A stretch of DNA of 64,000 nucleotides from NCBI GenBank assembly GCA_037039685.1, contig JAWNGF010000009.1, forward strand, positions 1,302,001-1,366,000, given 5' to 3'. The stretch comes from Ceratobasidium sp. AG-K (taxonomy: Eukaryota; Basidiomycota; Agaricomycetes; Cantharellales; Ceratobasidiaceae). The position numbers were made by a program, and so were the translations under genes. The notes under the pieces are model-generated. The model ran no database searches and had not been told where the DNA came from. It saw only the letters and a program-made list of their open reading frames with translations. Shown here piece after piece: positions 11,115 through 22,148 of the stretch. The stretch's first letter is position 1, and each line of letters opens with the position of its first letter.

Positions 11115-12596
11115 ATGTCATCAGTATCAAAGAAAGCCCAGGAAGGAAAGCAGAGCGTAAGATCTGCCCTTGCGACTCCATTAGTCCCCGACTTTTCGAC
11201 CAAAGACTATTCAACGTTTTTCCTCGCTGGTAAGTTGAACTCGGCAAGTCATTAATGTGTTACCTGACCGAGACCAATAGGGGCCTTGTGCTGTACGATT
11301 ACCCATGGGGCTATGACCCGTATGTATATATGGTGACTCGATGTCCCTTCGGCACGCAACTAAACAACTACTCAGCGATCGACGTGGTGAAAACTCGTAT
11401 TCAGATCGATCCCGCGCTCGCGAGACACTCGCTCTTATCCGGAGGTCGTAAAATTGTAGCCGCTGAAGGCGCTCGGGGGCTTCTGACTGGATTCGGGCCA
11501 ACAGCTGTCGGGTACTTGGTGCAGGGCGGAGCAAAGTTTGCTGGATACGAGTAAGTGCTCGATCGAGGTAGCCCACACGCCAACTTACTAGGTCTGGACT
11601 GCTAGGTTCTGGAAGAAGAAGTTTGTAGAACTTGCTGGATCGCATGAAGAAGCCGTCAAGCACCGAACAGCAATTTACCTAGTGGGCGCAAGCGTTGCAG
11701 AGTGAGCATATTGGCGTTCTAGATCTCGAGTTCTCCTAATTCAATATCACAGATTTTTCGCCGACATCCTCCTCACACCATTGGAGGCGACCCGCATCCG
11801 GCTGGTGTCTGATCGAAACTATGCATCTGGTCTCGTGTCAGGATTTGCGCGAATGGCCAAGGAGGGCGGTGTCTCGGAACTCTACGCAGGCTTCTTACCG
11901 ATTCTATGCAAGTGAGTGGCCGTCTATCAATAACTAGGAGGCGTCCTAACAGTCGATTCAAGGCAAATTCCTTACGCTATTGGGCAATTCACAGTGAGTC
12001 TCATTGCCCGGAGTATGAAAGCGTCGAAATTCAACAGCCTTAGGTCAACGAATGGTGTCATGAGCTTGTCTTCCGCTCCATGACGGAAGAGCAAAAGAAA
12101 TCGCTCTCCGGTCCCTCGAAGTTCGGAATCTCGCTTGGGAGTGGTGTTGTTGCAGGGTTCGCAGCCGCTGTGCTCAGTCATGTGAGTGTAAATGCGCTTG
12201 ACCTTCGGTAACAATCGCTCATACACCGCACCGTGGACACTCTGTCGCTTCAGCCCGCAGATACTTTATTGAGTCAGGTAAGGCTGAGGCTTCGTCGCGG
12301 TTTCAACTCCTCACCTGCCAACAATATAGATTAACAAGGGCCACGGTCCCAAAGGATCAATGGCGTCGCGCCTCGTAGCATTGGCCAAACAAGCAGGATT
12401 CCGTGGTCTGTTCGCTGGCCTCGGCCCTAGGATGATCATGACCGCCGGCCTGGTTAGCGGCCAGTTCTTGATATACGGAGCGATTAAGGATGGTATGTCA
12501 AACCGATTATGAAGCTACCGCCGATCATCTGAATAAGTCACCTTGGTAGCACTGAATGCTCGCCCTGGCGTTGAGATTCACAAAGAGGACAATTAG
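11115..12596 (+). CDS. MIR1: Mitochondrial phosphate carrier protein (copy A)
   Basis: Inner-membrane carrier that imports phosphate with a proton for ATP synthesis. Ten exons: 11115-11229, 11281-11319, 11376-11550, 11606-11701, 11753-11911, 11963-11993, 12044-12181, 12254-12277, 12330-12492, 12550-12596; all phases agree and give 328 aa, the normal family length. Three carrier repeats are marked by [20 protein letters not shown] and [10 protein letters not shown] (PxDxxK/R-type signatures). The [13 protein letters not shown] segment in helix 1 and the QIPYAIGQF segment are typical of the phosphate carrier rather than other SLC25 members. Several exons are very short (39, 31 and 24 nt). The symbol follows the yeast gene. 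Confidence 0.93.
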
Positions 12597-13037
12597 ACAC
12601 ATTCTAGATCGAACTCGACTGAAGTCGCAAACGTTCGAAACTGTATTTCTAGGCCAAGTGTATACTTTTAGACCTAATGTCACTGGTGAATCTTGTTGGG
12701 ATGAACCAATGCTTTGAAATTAAAGCCTCTTGGTTTCGTTGCCAAGACTCAGTAGATGTTACGTGTGCGGCAAGTACCAGGCAGGGTGCCTGTATGAACT
12801 AAATACGCATATATCCGGAGCCAGGGGGCGCAGGTCCCTATGCGCCCCTTGTATATCGACAAATTACCGGATTGAAGTGAATCCATTTTTCCACGCACTC
12901 AAAAACTAGGTGTGAGGGATGAGCCTCTTATTTGCGTATAATTCTACATCTCAATAAACAAGCAGCATATTACAAAATTAACCCAAGCCAATAACACTAA
13001 ACCAGGAAAACCAATTGGCAGGAGTGACAACAGGCTC
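12597..13037. other. Intergenic between phosphate carrier and Hsp20 palindrome
   Basis: Convergent 3' ends face each other here. No gene seen. The only notable item is a short inverted match around 12827-12848 (GGGGGCGCAGG / CCTATGCGCCCC), a possible hairpin near the transcript ends. Confidence 0.4.
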
Positions 13038-13040
13038 AAT

Positions 13041-13631
13041 TTAGTTGATAGCGATGCGCTCCGGCGCTGGCTGTTCCTTCTTCGGAATCCGCAGAGTCAG
13101 GATCCCGTCGGTGAGTTGCGCCGACGCATTCTTGCCGTCGACTGGTTGAGGAAGCCAGAGGCTGGAACTGAACGACGACCGGAACTCGGATCGTGCGTCT
13201 GGCGTCGAGTTCGACTCAGACTTCACCACATCTGGGAAGAACAAGTCAGTAAGCGAGTTACGGTATAGTTGGAAACAATTCAGCTTACCTTGGGTGGAGT
13301 TCTCCGAGCCGACCTGCGTCTGAGACTCGCGATTGGCGTTCGAAGGAGCCGATACAAGACGACGGACTTGTCCTTCGATCGTGAGTGACTGCCCGTTGTT
13401 GTCGAGTCGCACGTCCAAGTCCTCCTTCTTCACTCCGGGCATCTCCGCTCGCACCACGAACTCGTTGCCCTCTTCGGTCAGATGGACCTGGGCTTGGCGC
13501 TGGAGTCCGGCAAACGGCTGCCAGGCGTCGGGACGAGCGTGGCGAGAAAATGCTGGGGCGGAGAAGAATGGATCCTCGATGAGGCGGAAGAGGGGACGGA
13601 AGTCGTTGAGGAGGCTACGAGTAAGCGACAT
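13041..13631 (-). CDS. Small heat shock protein Hsp20, left arm (copy A)
   Basis: ATP-independent holdase chaperone of the alpha-crystallin family, cytosolic. Exons 13631-13289 and 13231-13041, split by a 57-bp GTAAG...CAG intron, give 177 aa. The intron is a multiple of three and has no stop, so unspliced reading also stays open. The N-terminal arm starts MSLTRSLLNDF. The alpha-crystallin domain runs from about QVHLTEEGNEF to LRIPKKE, with AEMPGVKKEDLDVRL and the hallmark AxLxxGxLxLxxPK (AQLTDGILTLRIPKK). A short tail ends IAIN. I chose the ATG at 13631 because the upstream in-frame extension covers the TATA box. The twin gene is on the other arm. Confidence 0.92.
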   Translation of the reverse strand: MSLTRSLLNDFRPLFRLIEDPFFSAPAFSRHARPDAWQPFAGLQRQAQVHLTEEGNEFVVRAEMPGVKKEDLDVRLDNNGQSLTIEGQVRRLVSAPSNANRESQTQVGSENSTQGKLNCFQLYRNSLTDLFFPDVVKSESNSTPDARSEFRSSFSSSLWLPQPVDGKNASAQLTDGILTLRIPKKEQPAPERIAIN

Positions 13632-13856
13632 GATTGGGAGTGGGTAGTAGAGCGAGTAGAGATATAAGCTCGAGTGTGGGTACGAGTAGGACAGTAGAGC
13701 GAGTGAAGAGTGGGGGAAGCGGAGGGCTCGACGCGAGGTCGTTATATACCTTTTAGGATTACTGGAAGTTTCTGGTGAACGCTTGACGTATATGCGCAAC
13801 CGAAGCTCGGGATCTGATCGGGTGGCTATGAGAGTCGACCAGCAAGCGCTCGTCGC

Positions 13857-13869
13857 TTCTGGAAAGTTC
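13857..13869 (-). promoter_or_regulatory. Heat shock element, left Hsp20 promoter
   Basis: Reads TTCtgGAAagTTC on the plus strand: three alternating 5-bp units, a perfect match to the Hsf1 binding consensus. A second partial element, GAAgtTTC, lies at 13765-13772, and a TATATAA element (reverse strand) lies near 13742-13749, about 115 bp before the start codon. Confidence 0.8.
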
Positions 13870-14040
13870 GACAACACTCACACATTGATTGTCTGATACA
13901 GATGTCGATAGGACATATGTACAATTGAATTTATTCGAACATGCACGCTATGTGGGCTTGGTTTAGCTGCTCCATGTCAATTCACTAGGACAAGTTTCGT
14001 GATTTGACTTGGACTCCGTGAGGTCACGTGCAAGGACTGG

Positions 14041-14053
14041 GAACTTTCCAGAA
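14041..14053 (+). promoter_or_regulatory. Heat shock element, right Hsp20 promoter
   Basis: GAActTTCcaGAA, the mirror of the left-arm element, sits at the very inner edge of the inverted arm. A TATATAA box at about 14162-14168 lies about 115 bp upstream of the start codon at 14279. Confidence 0.8.
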
Positions 14054-14278
14054 GCGACGAGCGCTTGCTGGTCGACTCTCATAGCCACCCGATCAGATCC
14101 CGAGCTTCGGTTGCGCATATACGTCAAGCGTTCACCAGAAACTTCCAGTAATCCTAAAAGGTATATAACGACCTCGCGTCGAGCCCTCCGCTTCCCCCAC
14201 TCTTCACTCGCTCTACTGTCCTACTCGTACCCACACTCGAGCTTATATCTCTACTCGCTCTACTACCCACTCCCAATC

Positions 14279-14869
14279 ATGTCGCTTACTCGTAGCCTCC
14301 TCAACGACTTCCGTCCCCTCTTCCGCCTCATCGAGGATCCATTCTTCTCCGCCCCAGCATTTTCTCGCCACGCTCGTCCCGACGCCTGGCAGCCGTTTGC
14401 CGGACTCCAGCGCCAAGCCCAGGTCCATCTGACCGAAGAGGGCAACGAGTTCGTGGTGCGAGCGGAGATGCCCGGAGTGAAGAAGGAGGACTTGGACGTG
14501 CGACTCGACAACAACGGGCAGTCACTCACGATCGAAGGACAAGTCCGTCGTCTTGTATCGGCTCCTTCGAACGCCAATCGCGAGTCTCAGACGCAGGTCG
14601 GCTCGGAGAACTCCACCCAAGGTAAGCTGAATTGTTTCCAACTATACCGTAACTCGCTTACTGACTTGTTCTTCCCAGATGTGGTGAAGTCTGAGTCGAA
14701 CTCGACGCCAGACGCACGATCCGAGTTCCGGTCGTCGTTCAGTTCCAGCCTCTGGCTTCCTCAACCAGTCGACGGCAAGAATGCGTCGGCGCAACTCACC
14801 GACGGGATCCTGACTCTGCGGATTCCGAAGAAGGAACAGCCAGCGCCGGAGCGTATTGCGATCAACTAA
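14279..14869 (+). CDS. Small heat shock protein Hsp20, right arm (copy A)
   Basis: Same 177-aa protein as the left-arm gene, read from the opposite strand. Exons 14279-14621 and 14679-14869 flank the same 57-bp in-frame intron. The alpha-crystallin hallmarks (AEMPGVKKEDL, AQLTDGILTL) are intact. The open frame extends upstream to 14009, but the promoter elements there support a start at 14279. Head-to-head layout with heat shock elements on both sides of the 171-bp spacer predicts joint induction by heat. Confidence 0.92.
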   Translation: MSLTRSLLNDFRPLFRLIEDPFFSAPAFSRHARPDAWQPFAGLQRQAQVHLTEEGNEFVVRAEMPGVKKEDLDVRLDNNGQSLTIEGQVRRLVSAPSNANRESQTQVGSENSTQGKLNCFQLYRNSLTDLFFPDVVKSESNSTPDARSEFRSSFSSSLWLPQPVDGKNASAQLTDGILTLRIPKKEQPAPERIAIN

Positions 14870-15191
14870 ATTGATCCACAAAACAATTTGGTTTTGGGAT
14901 GTTCTCTGTTTGATTTCCAATCATTGGTTTAAAATGTAATTCAGCGATAATGTTATAATAACTGTATCCTACTTGAATCTTGCTCCAGTCGGAGAGAAAT
15001 AATAGAATACTGTCGTCCGATGAAGTAATTTCCTTTGTGGTGTTGACTACTTCCGAAAGGCAACAACGCAGTAGCCACAGTGCAGCCACGCGGTCCGATC
15101 AACACGTGATCGTTCCAGGCCGCGTCAACATGGGCAAACAGTGCTCTAATGTTCCATCATACCGCAACAACGACCGCCCTCAGATCCCCAA
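14870..15191. other. Intergenic / promoter of Cdc11-like gene
   Basis: The 322 bp contain no gene. A CACGTG E-box-like hexamer occurs near 15103-15108; its significance is unknown. Confidence 0.35.
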
Positions 15192-18100
15192 ATGTCGCGC
15201 CCCGCATGGATGACCGATGACCTGGAGGAAGAATGGGTCGAGCCGGAATGGGACGAAGAAGGAGATGAGGCGCAGGACGCTCCGCAAAGGTCCCAGAGGT
15301 CGCAACGGAGTGCTACAGGGTCACCGGTCCAACGTACACAGCGCTCATCCGGCTCAGTACGAGCGGGAACAGCGAAGGGATCGATCGCTGGTGGGAGTGT
15401 TAGGGAGAGGACTGTCTGGGACTTGCTTGGGTTGGAACAGGGCGAGAAACGAAAGGCCGGGCTTGCGACTGGGTCAGGTTTAGAGTCCTCGACTCCCGAA
15501 GTTTCGCCTCCTGTCGGGACATTCCTGGTCCGAGAGGATGTTGCCCACGAGCCGGTCAATGTGAGCCTTAATTGTTCGTGTTTTCTGCTGATCACTCATC
15601 GTGTTTATTCAGGTTGCCCCTGCGATGATGAAGAAATCAGGTGCTAAGAACTTCTTTACCCCACTCGCCCTGGAACGAATGTTCGAACCGCCCAGTCCTC
15701 CTCCTGATGGCAGTAAACTTGCGGCGCCCCAGTTCCAAACCGAACCTCAAAACGAAACACCAACCCACTTGCCAACGCGAACAACACCCGCCTTTAACCC
15801 CTCTTCTACCCCGACCTTCCTCGACACCCATCCAACAACCACGTCTAAGAGCCCATCAACATCGCCTACTAGTGTCGCTCCCCCTAAATCTCATTCTCCT
15901 GGCAATACAACTCCAAGCCCCCATGCTTCTCCCGCCCATACCATCGGATCGACGCCTTCGCCTTCTGCAGTCTCTTCGGTTTCTTCTGTTTCATTCATCT
16001 CCTCCCCTTCGGATGGGCGTGGTCCTCTCGGTACTTTTCGACTTCCGCATAATAGGCATGCACCACTTCGTCCCAGTCGGCTGTCGGAAAGTCACGTCGT
16101 TAAACCTTATGCTTCGTTTGAAGCTGATGACTCTTCTCAAGCGAGCATCCCCAAGGAAATTCTTGCCGACTTACCCGGCGACCAACAAGACAAACCGCCA
16201 GTTACTCCCGACTCTGACTCCAACCAATTAGTCTCCACTATCGAGGAAGACGAGGAACGGTTATCGAACGACTTTGATTTTGGAGACGAAGAGTTGGTTG
16301 TTGGGAACGAGGATGCAGACGCGGACGAGGTGGACTCGATCCTAGATGCTACTGCGACGGATATCGAGATCCAAAAACCTCAAATCGAGGATTCGCAGGC
16401 ATCGGTCACGCATCAACCAGAAAAATCCCAGCAGACCCTAAGCGAGCGCGGAACGCCTGGACCCGACGAAATCCTCGACACCGACATACCTGGCTTGACG
16501 TTTTTCGATGGACGCAAACTAAGTGCGAGCTACCAATTCACGTTCGCCGACCCCCGAACCGATGCTACGAAGAACTTGAACGCAGGAGCCTCCGGTAGTG
16601 GCTTGGGCAGAGGCGTCAAGTCCAAGGAAGAGCGCCGGCGCGAGCGTGACGCTGAGCGTGAACGCAGGAATGTAACCCGAGCACTTTTGCATCCCCATAC
16701 GGCCTTGCGACCCATTACCCCCGATACTGGGCTTGGCTCTCGGTCTTCCTCTCGGGCGAGTTCGCACAGTGAGGATCCGTCTACACGAGATGGTTTCCGT
16801 ACCCCCTCACCTAGTATGGCCGCTCGCGACCCTCGATTGAAGCTGTTCCAGTTCCACTACGATACCTTTACGAGGGACCATTTGAGCGCACTGGTAGACT
16901 CGATTGCTGTCGGGAGCGTGGGAAGCTCGCCAAGTATCCAAGTAAGATTCCTAGATCTTGTGGTTAGTTGGCCCTGGGCTTACGTATTGGTTGGGTATAG
17001 GTCAATACGATGGAATTTCGAGGCGAGGACCCTCATGGGCTGAGCACACCTAGCGATGCTGTCCGATATGCCAAAAAGATCAAGCTCACACCTCCCGAGG
17101 ACTTTTCGGATTGGGATGGGGAACGGTCTGGAGAGGAGCGGGGGGCTAGTGAGGATCCAGAGGACAGCGCTGAACCTTACCCGCGCCCGCCATCAGTTGG
17201 GAGGAATTATGCCGATGACGCAAGAAATTTCATGCAGGCGATGAGAGACGCGAGGAGTTTCGATGGGAATTCTGGTGAGTTCCTTTATTTCTTATCCCAT
17301 CAGTCTCTTGAGCATTGGATTGTAGCTGTATCGTCCGCCCAGCAGAGCACAGAACAAGATGACTACGCAGATTTCAGTGAGGGGCTTGGTTCGTCATCTG
17401 GGTCGGCCATGAACGACTATAGGAGACGCGGTGCTGATTTGATGGCCCAACTCCGGGAAGAGCTTTCGGACGAGGAGGATGGCAGCGTACGGGAGGGAAG
17501 CATGATCAGTCGGGGAGATGGGAGTACCAACAGGGGGAAGCATCAGCATTCGATCACTAGGCGCGCTTCAAGCTTACAATCAAGCTGGGCGAGCTAGTCT
17601 ATCTCCTGGCCCCTTTGCCAGCAGTAGCCTGCGATCCACATCCAGCCACCTTTCGCGATCCTCGAGTAGCCGGGGACAAGACTCGATTCGCCAACTTTCC
17701 CTGTCGATGCGCAATATGGAAGTCGAGGAGCTCGAACAACCGCTGAAGTCAAGTCCACGAAAATTACTCCGCAGGTTGAGCGCTGCGGATGAAGTGATGC
17801 GTGAAGTCACAAAAGATGGAGACCCACTTCATCCTCCTGTTATCACTATCGCTGCTGCAAGTCCGGAGCCACCCCGTGCGAAGGTAACCCCCCGTGCTAG
17901 GGCTTCCTCCAGCTCGGCACTCCGGGTACAAGTTCCAGGTTCCTCGCCCCCGACCACCCCTGAACTGGCGGCATCGCTCTCCCGCCTGGACACCCAACGA
18001 CCGCCTTCTCCCACACGTCAGGACATGAACCGCTTCGTGTCTTCGTCGTCGACTGCAAATACCCGAAGCAACACCCAACGCTCGGCTGGTTCATTCGTCA

Positions 18101-21033
18101 AACACGCGGGGCCCCCGATCCCTGGCGTCCGTCAGATAGTTCCATCCGATCTCCCCGCCGAGGCACTACCGGATCGTGTTGGTCGAATGGTGTACGATAG
18201 ACAGGCGATGCGCTGGAGACAAGAGGTGGACGGGAACGTGAGCGAGAGCGAAGATCCGTTTAGGGACTTTGACAGCTTCCTATCGAACGCCCCAGAGAGC
18301 GAAGACGAAGGGTCTCAGCCTATGGACGAAGTTGACGAACGCGAGGAACAACAAGAGCTGTCTGCAGGTCAAGACACGACGCTCGACCTCAGAAAGACTT
18401 TGCACGAGACATCCACAACGTTGATCGCACAGGATTTGCCCGAGTCGACCGTTGATTACGATAGTGACGTTAGCACTGATCTGAAGGTTGTTGATGTCGG
18501 CGAAGCATCCCCACAAAGCGAACCCGATGCTGGTGATTGGAAGCCGTACGAGCCTGTAACAGTTTCAGCAGAACCACCATCCCCCGATCTAGGATCACCT
18601 CGGGAGCCAGTAGCAGAACCTACCTACTTTGGAATAACCCCCGCTCGACCTTCCGGTCCGCTCCGTCCCGCGCTCAAAAGCGCTTCCTCCACGCCCGTCG
18701 ACTCTGCCGGACCTAGTCGTCGCAGCACGCTCGATGCTACCCTTTCAGTCAACGGGCCGCATCAGCGCCGTTCAGTCAGCTTCTCCGACGGACGTCTGTC
18801 AGGCAAGATCCGTAACTTGTCCATTCGTGACATTGCGAACGAGACTCCCAGCGAGACAGCGTCGCTCACGCTATCCCCAGTGACGAGCGAGGTTGGGCCT
18901 TCGTCGAGGATGCAGCGCATTGGAAATCTCTTGGACGCCCTAGAGGATGACAGCATTCTGGCAAATCTATCTATTGCGCCCGGCAACCAGCCCCCAGGCG
19001 ATTCCGACGAGGACGAAGATACCACCGTACAGTCCGACATGGGTCGAGGTGATCCGGACGTGGATCCAGACGTGTCACGCAACCCACGTGGGTTCAGCCG
19101 GACGTACTCATTCGGTGTGCCGACCGCGGCTCCGGCAATATGTCTATGACTGGCAAGGGCAATGCGACATTCCTGACCGAGTGCTCGTTCGCTGTGGCAC
19201 ACGACCGATTAGTCGAATTGATCACCGATGTGCACCCATACCAACCCTATTGGGAGCCATTGGCTGAAATTGATCTATCGAAGAAGGGAATTGAAAGCCT
19301 TGCAAGGCTAAAAGAGTTTCTTCCGAATCTGGATCGATTGAATGTGTAAGGAAAAGCTCAACATTGCTAAGATAGAACATTGCTAATTTTATCTCCTTAT
19401 GCTAGGCAAGGGAACGAGCTTGCGTATCTAAGCGGGGTACCAACGTGTCTTCGGGAGCTCAATGCTTCGCAAAATCAGTAAGTATGGTTCACTATATGCT
19501 CGATATGAATTCATAATCTTGGCTTAGGCTCACGAGTTTGGCTTCTTACGGCCACCTAACTAACTTGGAAGTGCTCGATATCAGCAATAACCAAGTGGAT
19601 TCGATTGCACGTAAGTGTCCATCAGCGGCGTGGTTTTCAACTTCTTTGACACTCTTCCGCTCAGAACTCAAATGTCTCCGACATCTCCGAGAGCTATCTG
19701 CCGCCGGCAATACCATCAGCGACTTGGACGGCATTATGAAAACGACGTCATTGGTTAAGTTGAATCTGAAAGGCAACCGTCTGACATCCGTGTCACTCGA
19801 GGAATGTTCGTGGTACGTCCCTTCTGATTTACCTGTCGTCCCTGACACAACTTACCTTGTCGTCGACGCCAGGCCACACATGGAGACCATTGACTTTAGC
19901 AACAATGGCATGAAGCACATTGCCGGCTTGTCAAGCGTGCCGACATTAGTAACCCTAAGCCTAGGTTAGCCGTCGATACTGGGCTTCCTACTCCACCGAT
20001 GCTGATATAGATCAACCAGACCACAATGGACTCGCCAGTCTCTGCATTGATGCCCCCCTCTCGCGACTACGGAATTTGCGTATCAGCGACAACAAGTTGA
20101 CTGAACTCGATTGCTCGGCGCTTATCAACCTACGCACACTCTACGCGGACAATAATAAACTCGGCACCTTACGCCACATTGAACGCGCCAGGCGACTCGA
20201 GAATCTCAGCTTGCGGAACCAAAATGGGCGGGGACTGTGGGTACTCGTTTACACTTCGTTAACTTTTTATTGAATATGTTGTATAGTCACTTGTCCGTGC
20301 CCCACATCAGGGATATCAAGCGGCTCTACGTCTCAGGTAAGCTTTATGTTGTGTGGCGATACACTCGTTCACACCAACCCCAGGCAATCCATTGGATCCC
20401 GGCTTCTTAGAAGTGCCGTGCTACAACATGGTTTATCTCGAGCTTGCTGCATGTCGGTTATCCACGCTACCCTCGGATCTGTCAAGACTCGTTCCCAACC
20501 TACGTGTTCTCAACTTGAACTATAATTTCCTGACCGACGCGCGACCCCCTTGGGCGGCCTCATGAGGCTGCGAAAGCTTACAGTGATCGTTTTTCCCGAC
20601 TAAAAGCTACCAAGCCTTTGCTTCGCTCATTACAGAGTATGAAAGAACTAGAGTTACTCGATTTCCGGTGCGTGTTCACACCCCACCCTTGTCACATTAT
20701 TCACCGACCTCCGTAGGATGAACCCCTTTTCTCTCGGCTGGTATTTGCCACTCCTTGTTCGAGACATCCCTGGAGCACTCCAACCTTCCGAGACAACAGG
20801 AAAGAGCGGCATGCCATGGTCGGACCTCGATGTAAAGTTCAGACGGGACTTGCCGGATGAACTGTATATCGGGAGGCTGGCATATCGTGGATTGGTTATG
20901 CGTGTTTGTCCTCCTATCTCCGTGTAGATGGACGGCATTGAAATCTCTTCTCCCGAACGAGCCAAGGCGCAAAAAATTACTCGCAGGTATTGAAAAGTCG
21001 CACAAGGCCAAGCAGAGCCCGGTTAATACTTGA
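15192..21033 (+). CDS. Cdc11/Nud1-like LRR scaffold of septation network (copy A, frameshifted)
   Basis: Resembles the spindle-pole-body scaffold that recruits the SIN/MEN kinase pathway controlling cytokinesis. Early exons are 15192-15560, 15613-16941, 17001-17274 and 17326-19345; later LRR exons run from 19406 to the stop at 21031-21033. The N-terminal two thirds are acidic, Ser/Pro-rich and disordered, starting MSRPAWMTDDLEEEW. The C-terminal third has leucine-rich repeats (LEVLDISNNQVDSI, LVKLNLKGNRLT, LRNLRISDNKLTEL) and a cap containing MNPFSLGWYLPLL. Compared with copy B it has an extra base at about 17532, a missing base at about 19116, and many indels in the last two exons after 20545. 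These look like sequence errors rather than decay, because copy B is intact at each site. Family identity is moderate; an LRR protein of other function is possible. Confidence 0.75.
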
Positions 21034-22048
21034 ATTGGTATCATTTAACTTATGTACATTTATACTTAGTTTTCTTGCTTTTGAATCTTAGACATACATT
21101 AATCTTTATTATCTGCCCACCGGACGGGGGTTAGACACACGTGCAACCCTGTTTCCTCAGTTGACTGCGGAGGGGGTGTACGGGGCTTGGCGAGTGTAAT
21201 GGGAGACGGCTTCTCACTTGCACAACGATACGCCAAGACGCGCCAGCCACCAGCACAAGCCGTTTGCGCGCACCATGCCACGCAACTATCTCCAGCGACG
21301 ACTATATGCAGCAAGAGCGCATCTATCGTTTGAATCCGGAGTGCCAACTTCGTCGAGACAGGGGAGGGCATCTCCGTCATGAGCGCAGGCACATGATGCG
21401 TGGGAGACATGACAGGTAGCGGTGGATCAGTTGTGTCAAACAGTCTTTGTCCCTGCAGAAGAACTTCGGGCATGCTGTGATAGCGAATGCCCAGTTTATC
21501 CTTTCTCTATCCAGTTGTTCCCGAATGGAACTGTCAAGAATATGTGCAGATTCCTGCTCAAAGTGGAAACCACAAGCGTGCGAGTGGTGTGGGTGACTCG
21601 ATGGCAATGCCAAAGTTTTTACCGACCCGGATGGTGAGTGGCGAAGTGACCGAAGGCCTTGCGCTTGCCTCCTTTTTATGTCTTGGCCAATACAGGAAAA
21701 GACATGACTGAGCCACCTTCCTGTGTATGCGCCTACCCAGCAACCACCCTTTGTACAATCACGGTCCGTCTAACATCTCGTCATATGCTTACAACCATCA
21801 GTCGCGCATTTCGTGCGTCATGTTTTAAAAACTACTCGAACTGAATATACTATTCATCAGCCCTAGTAACGAATGCCGAATCGCGTTCCACTAAAACCCA
21901 GGCACTCTTTCGGCACCACCAGAACTACACGACTGGCTGCGTTTCCAATGCGAATGACATGTGATGTCTAGTATGTCACACCCTAAACAATGTGCAAAAT
22001 ATTCCACCAAGCCTTATCGCTATCTTGAACTAAATCTGAAACCTATGA
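21034..22048. other. 3' flank of Cdc11-like gene, low-quality contig end
   Basis: Non-coding as far as I can see. It aligns to 47617-48592 but with many single-base insertions, deletions and substitutions, especially in short homopolymers, far above the rate elsewhere in the block. Confidence 0.75.
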
Positions 22049-22148
22049 NNNNNNNNNNNNNNNNNNNNNNNNNNNNNNNNNNNNNNNNNNNNNNNNNNNN
22101 NNNNNNNNNNNNNNNNNNNNNNNNNNNNNNNNNNNNNNNNNNNNNNNN
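22049..22148. other. Assembly gap (100 N)
   Basis: A run of exactly 100 N, the usual placeholder for a scaffold gap of unknown length. It joins the degraded end of copy A to the sequence that precedes copy B, so distance and adjacency across it are not established by sequence. Confidence 0.99.

Larger units (their letters stand above)
13038..14872. repeat. Hsp20 palindrome: two ~830-bp inverted arms, 171-bp spacer (copy A)
   Basis: The left arm 13038-13869 is the reverse complement of the right arm 14041-14872, so each position pairs with 27910 minus itself. Each arm holds a complete Hsp20 gene with its promoter. Arms appear identical apart from a few substitutions in the last 20 bp around the stop codons. 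The spacer 13870-14040 encodes nothing recognisable. Confidence 0.93.
1..22048. repeat. 22-kb direct repeat, copy A
   Basis: Copy A of a long direct repeat; every gene in it recurs in the same order and strand about 26591 bp downstream. Differences are mostly single substitutions (for example at 16, 90, 170 and 203 in the first 300 bases). Single-base indels shift the offset by one at about 17532 and 19116. The copy is already under way at base 1, so its left boundary is outside the window, and it stops at the N gap. From about 20545 onward small indels become frequent, as expected at a low-coverage contig end. Confidence 0.95.

Noticed and set aside
13333..13647. 104-codon frame antisense to the Hsp20 gene
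   Set aside because: It exactly overlaps the conserved Hsp20 coding strand and recurs at every Hsp20 copy only because the gene does; it has no motif of its own.
13038..14872. Palindrome as a transposon with terminal inverted repeats
   Set aside because: The arms contain whole Hsp20 genes and promoters, the spacer is only 171 bp with no transposase, and I see no target-site duplication.
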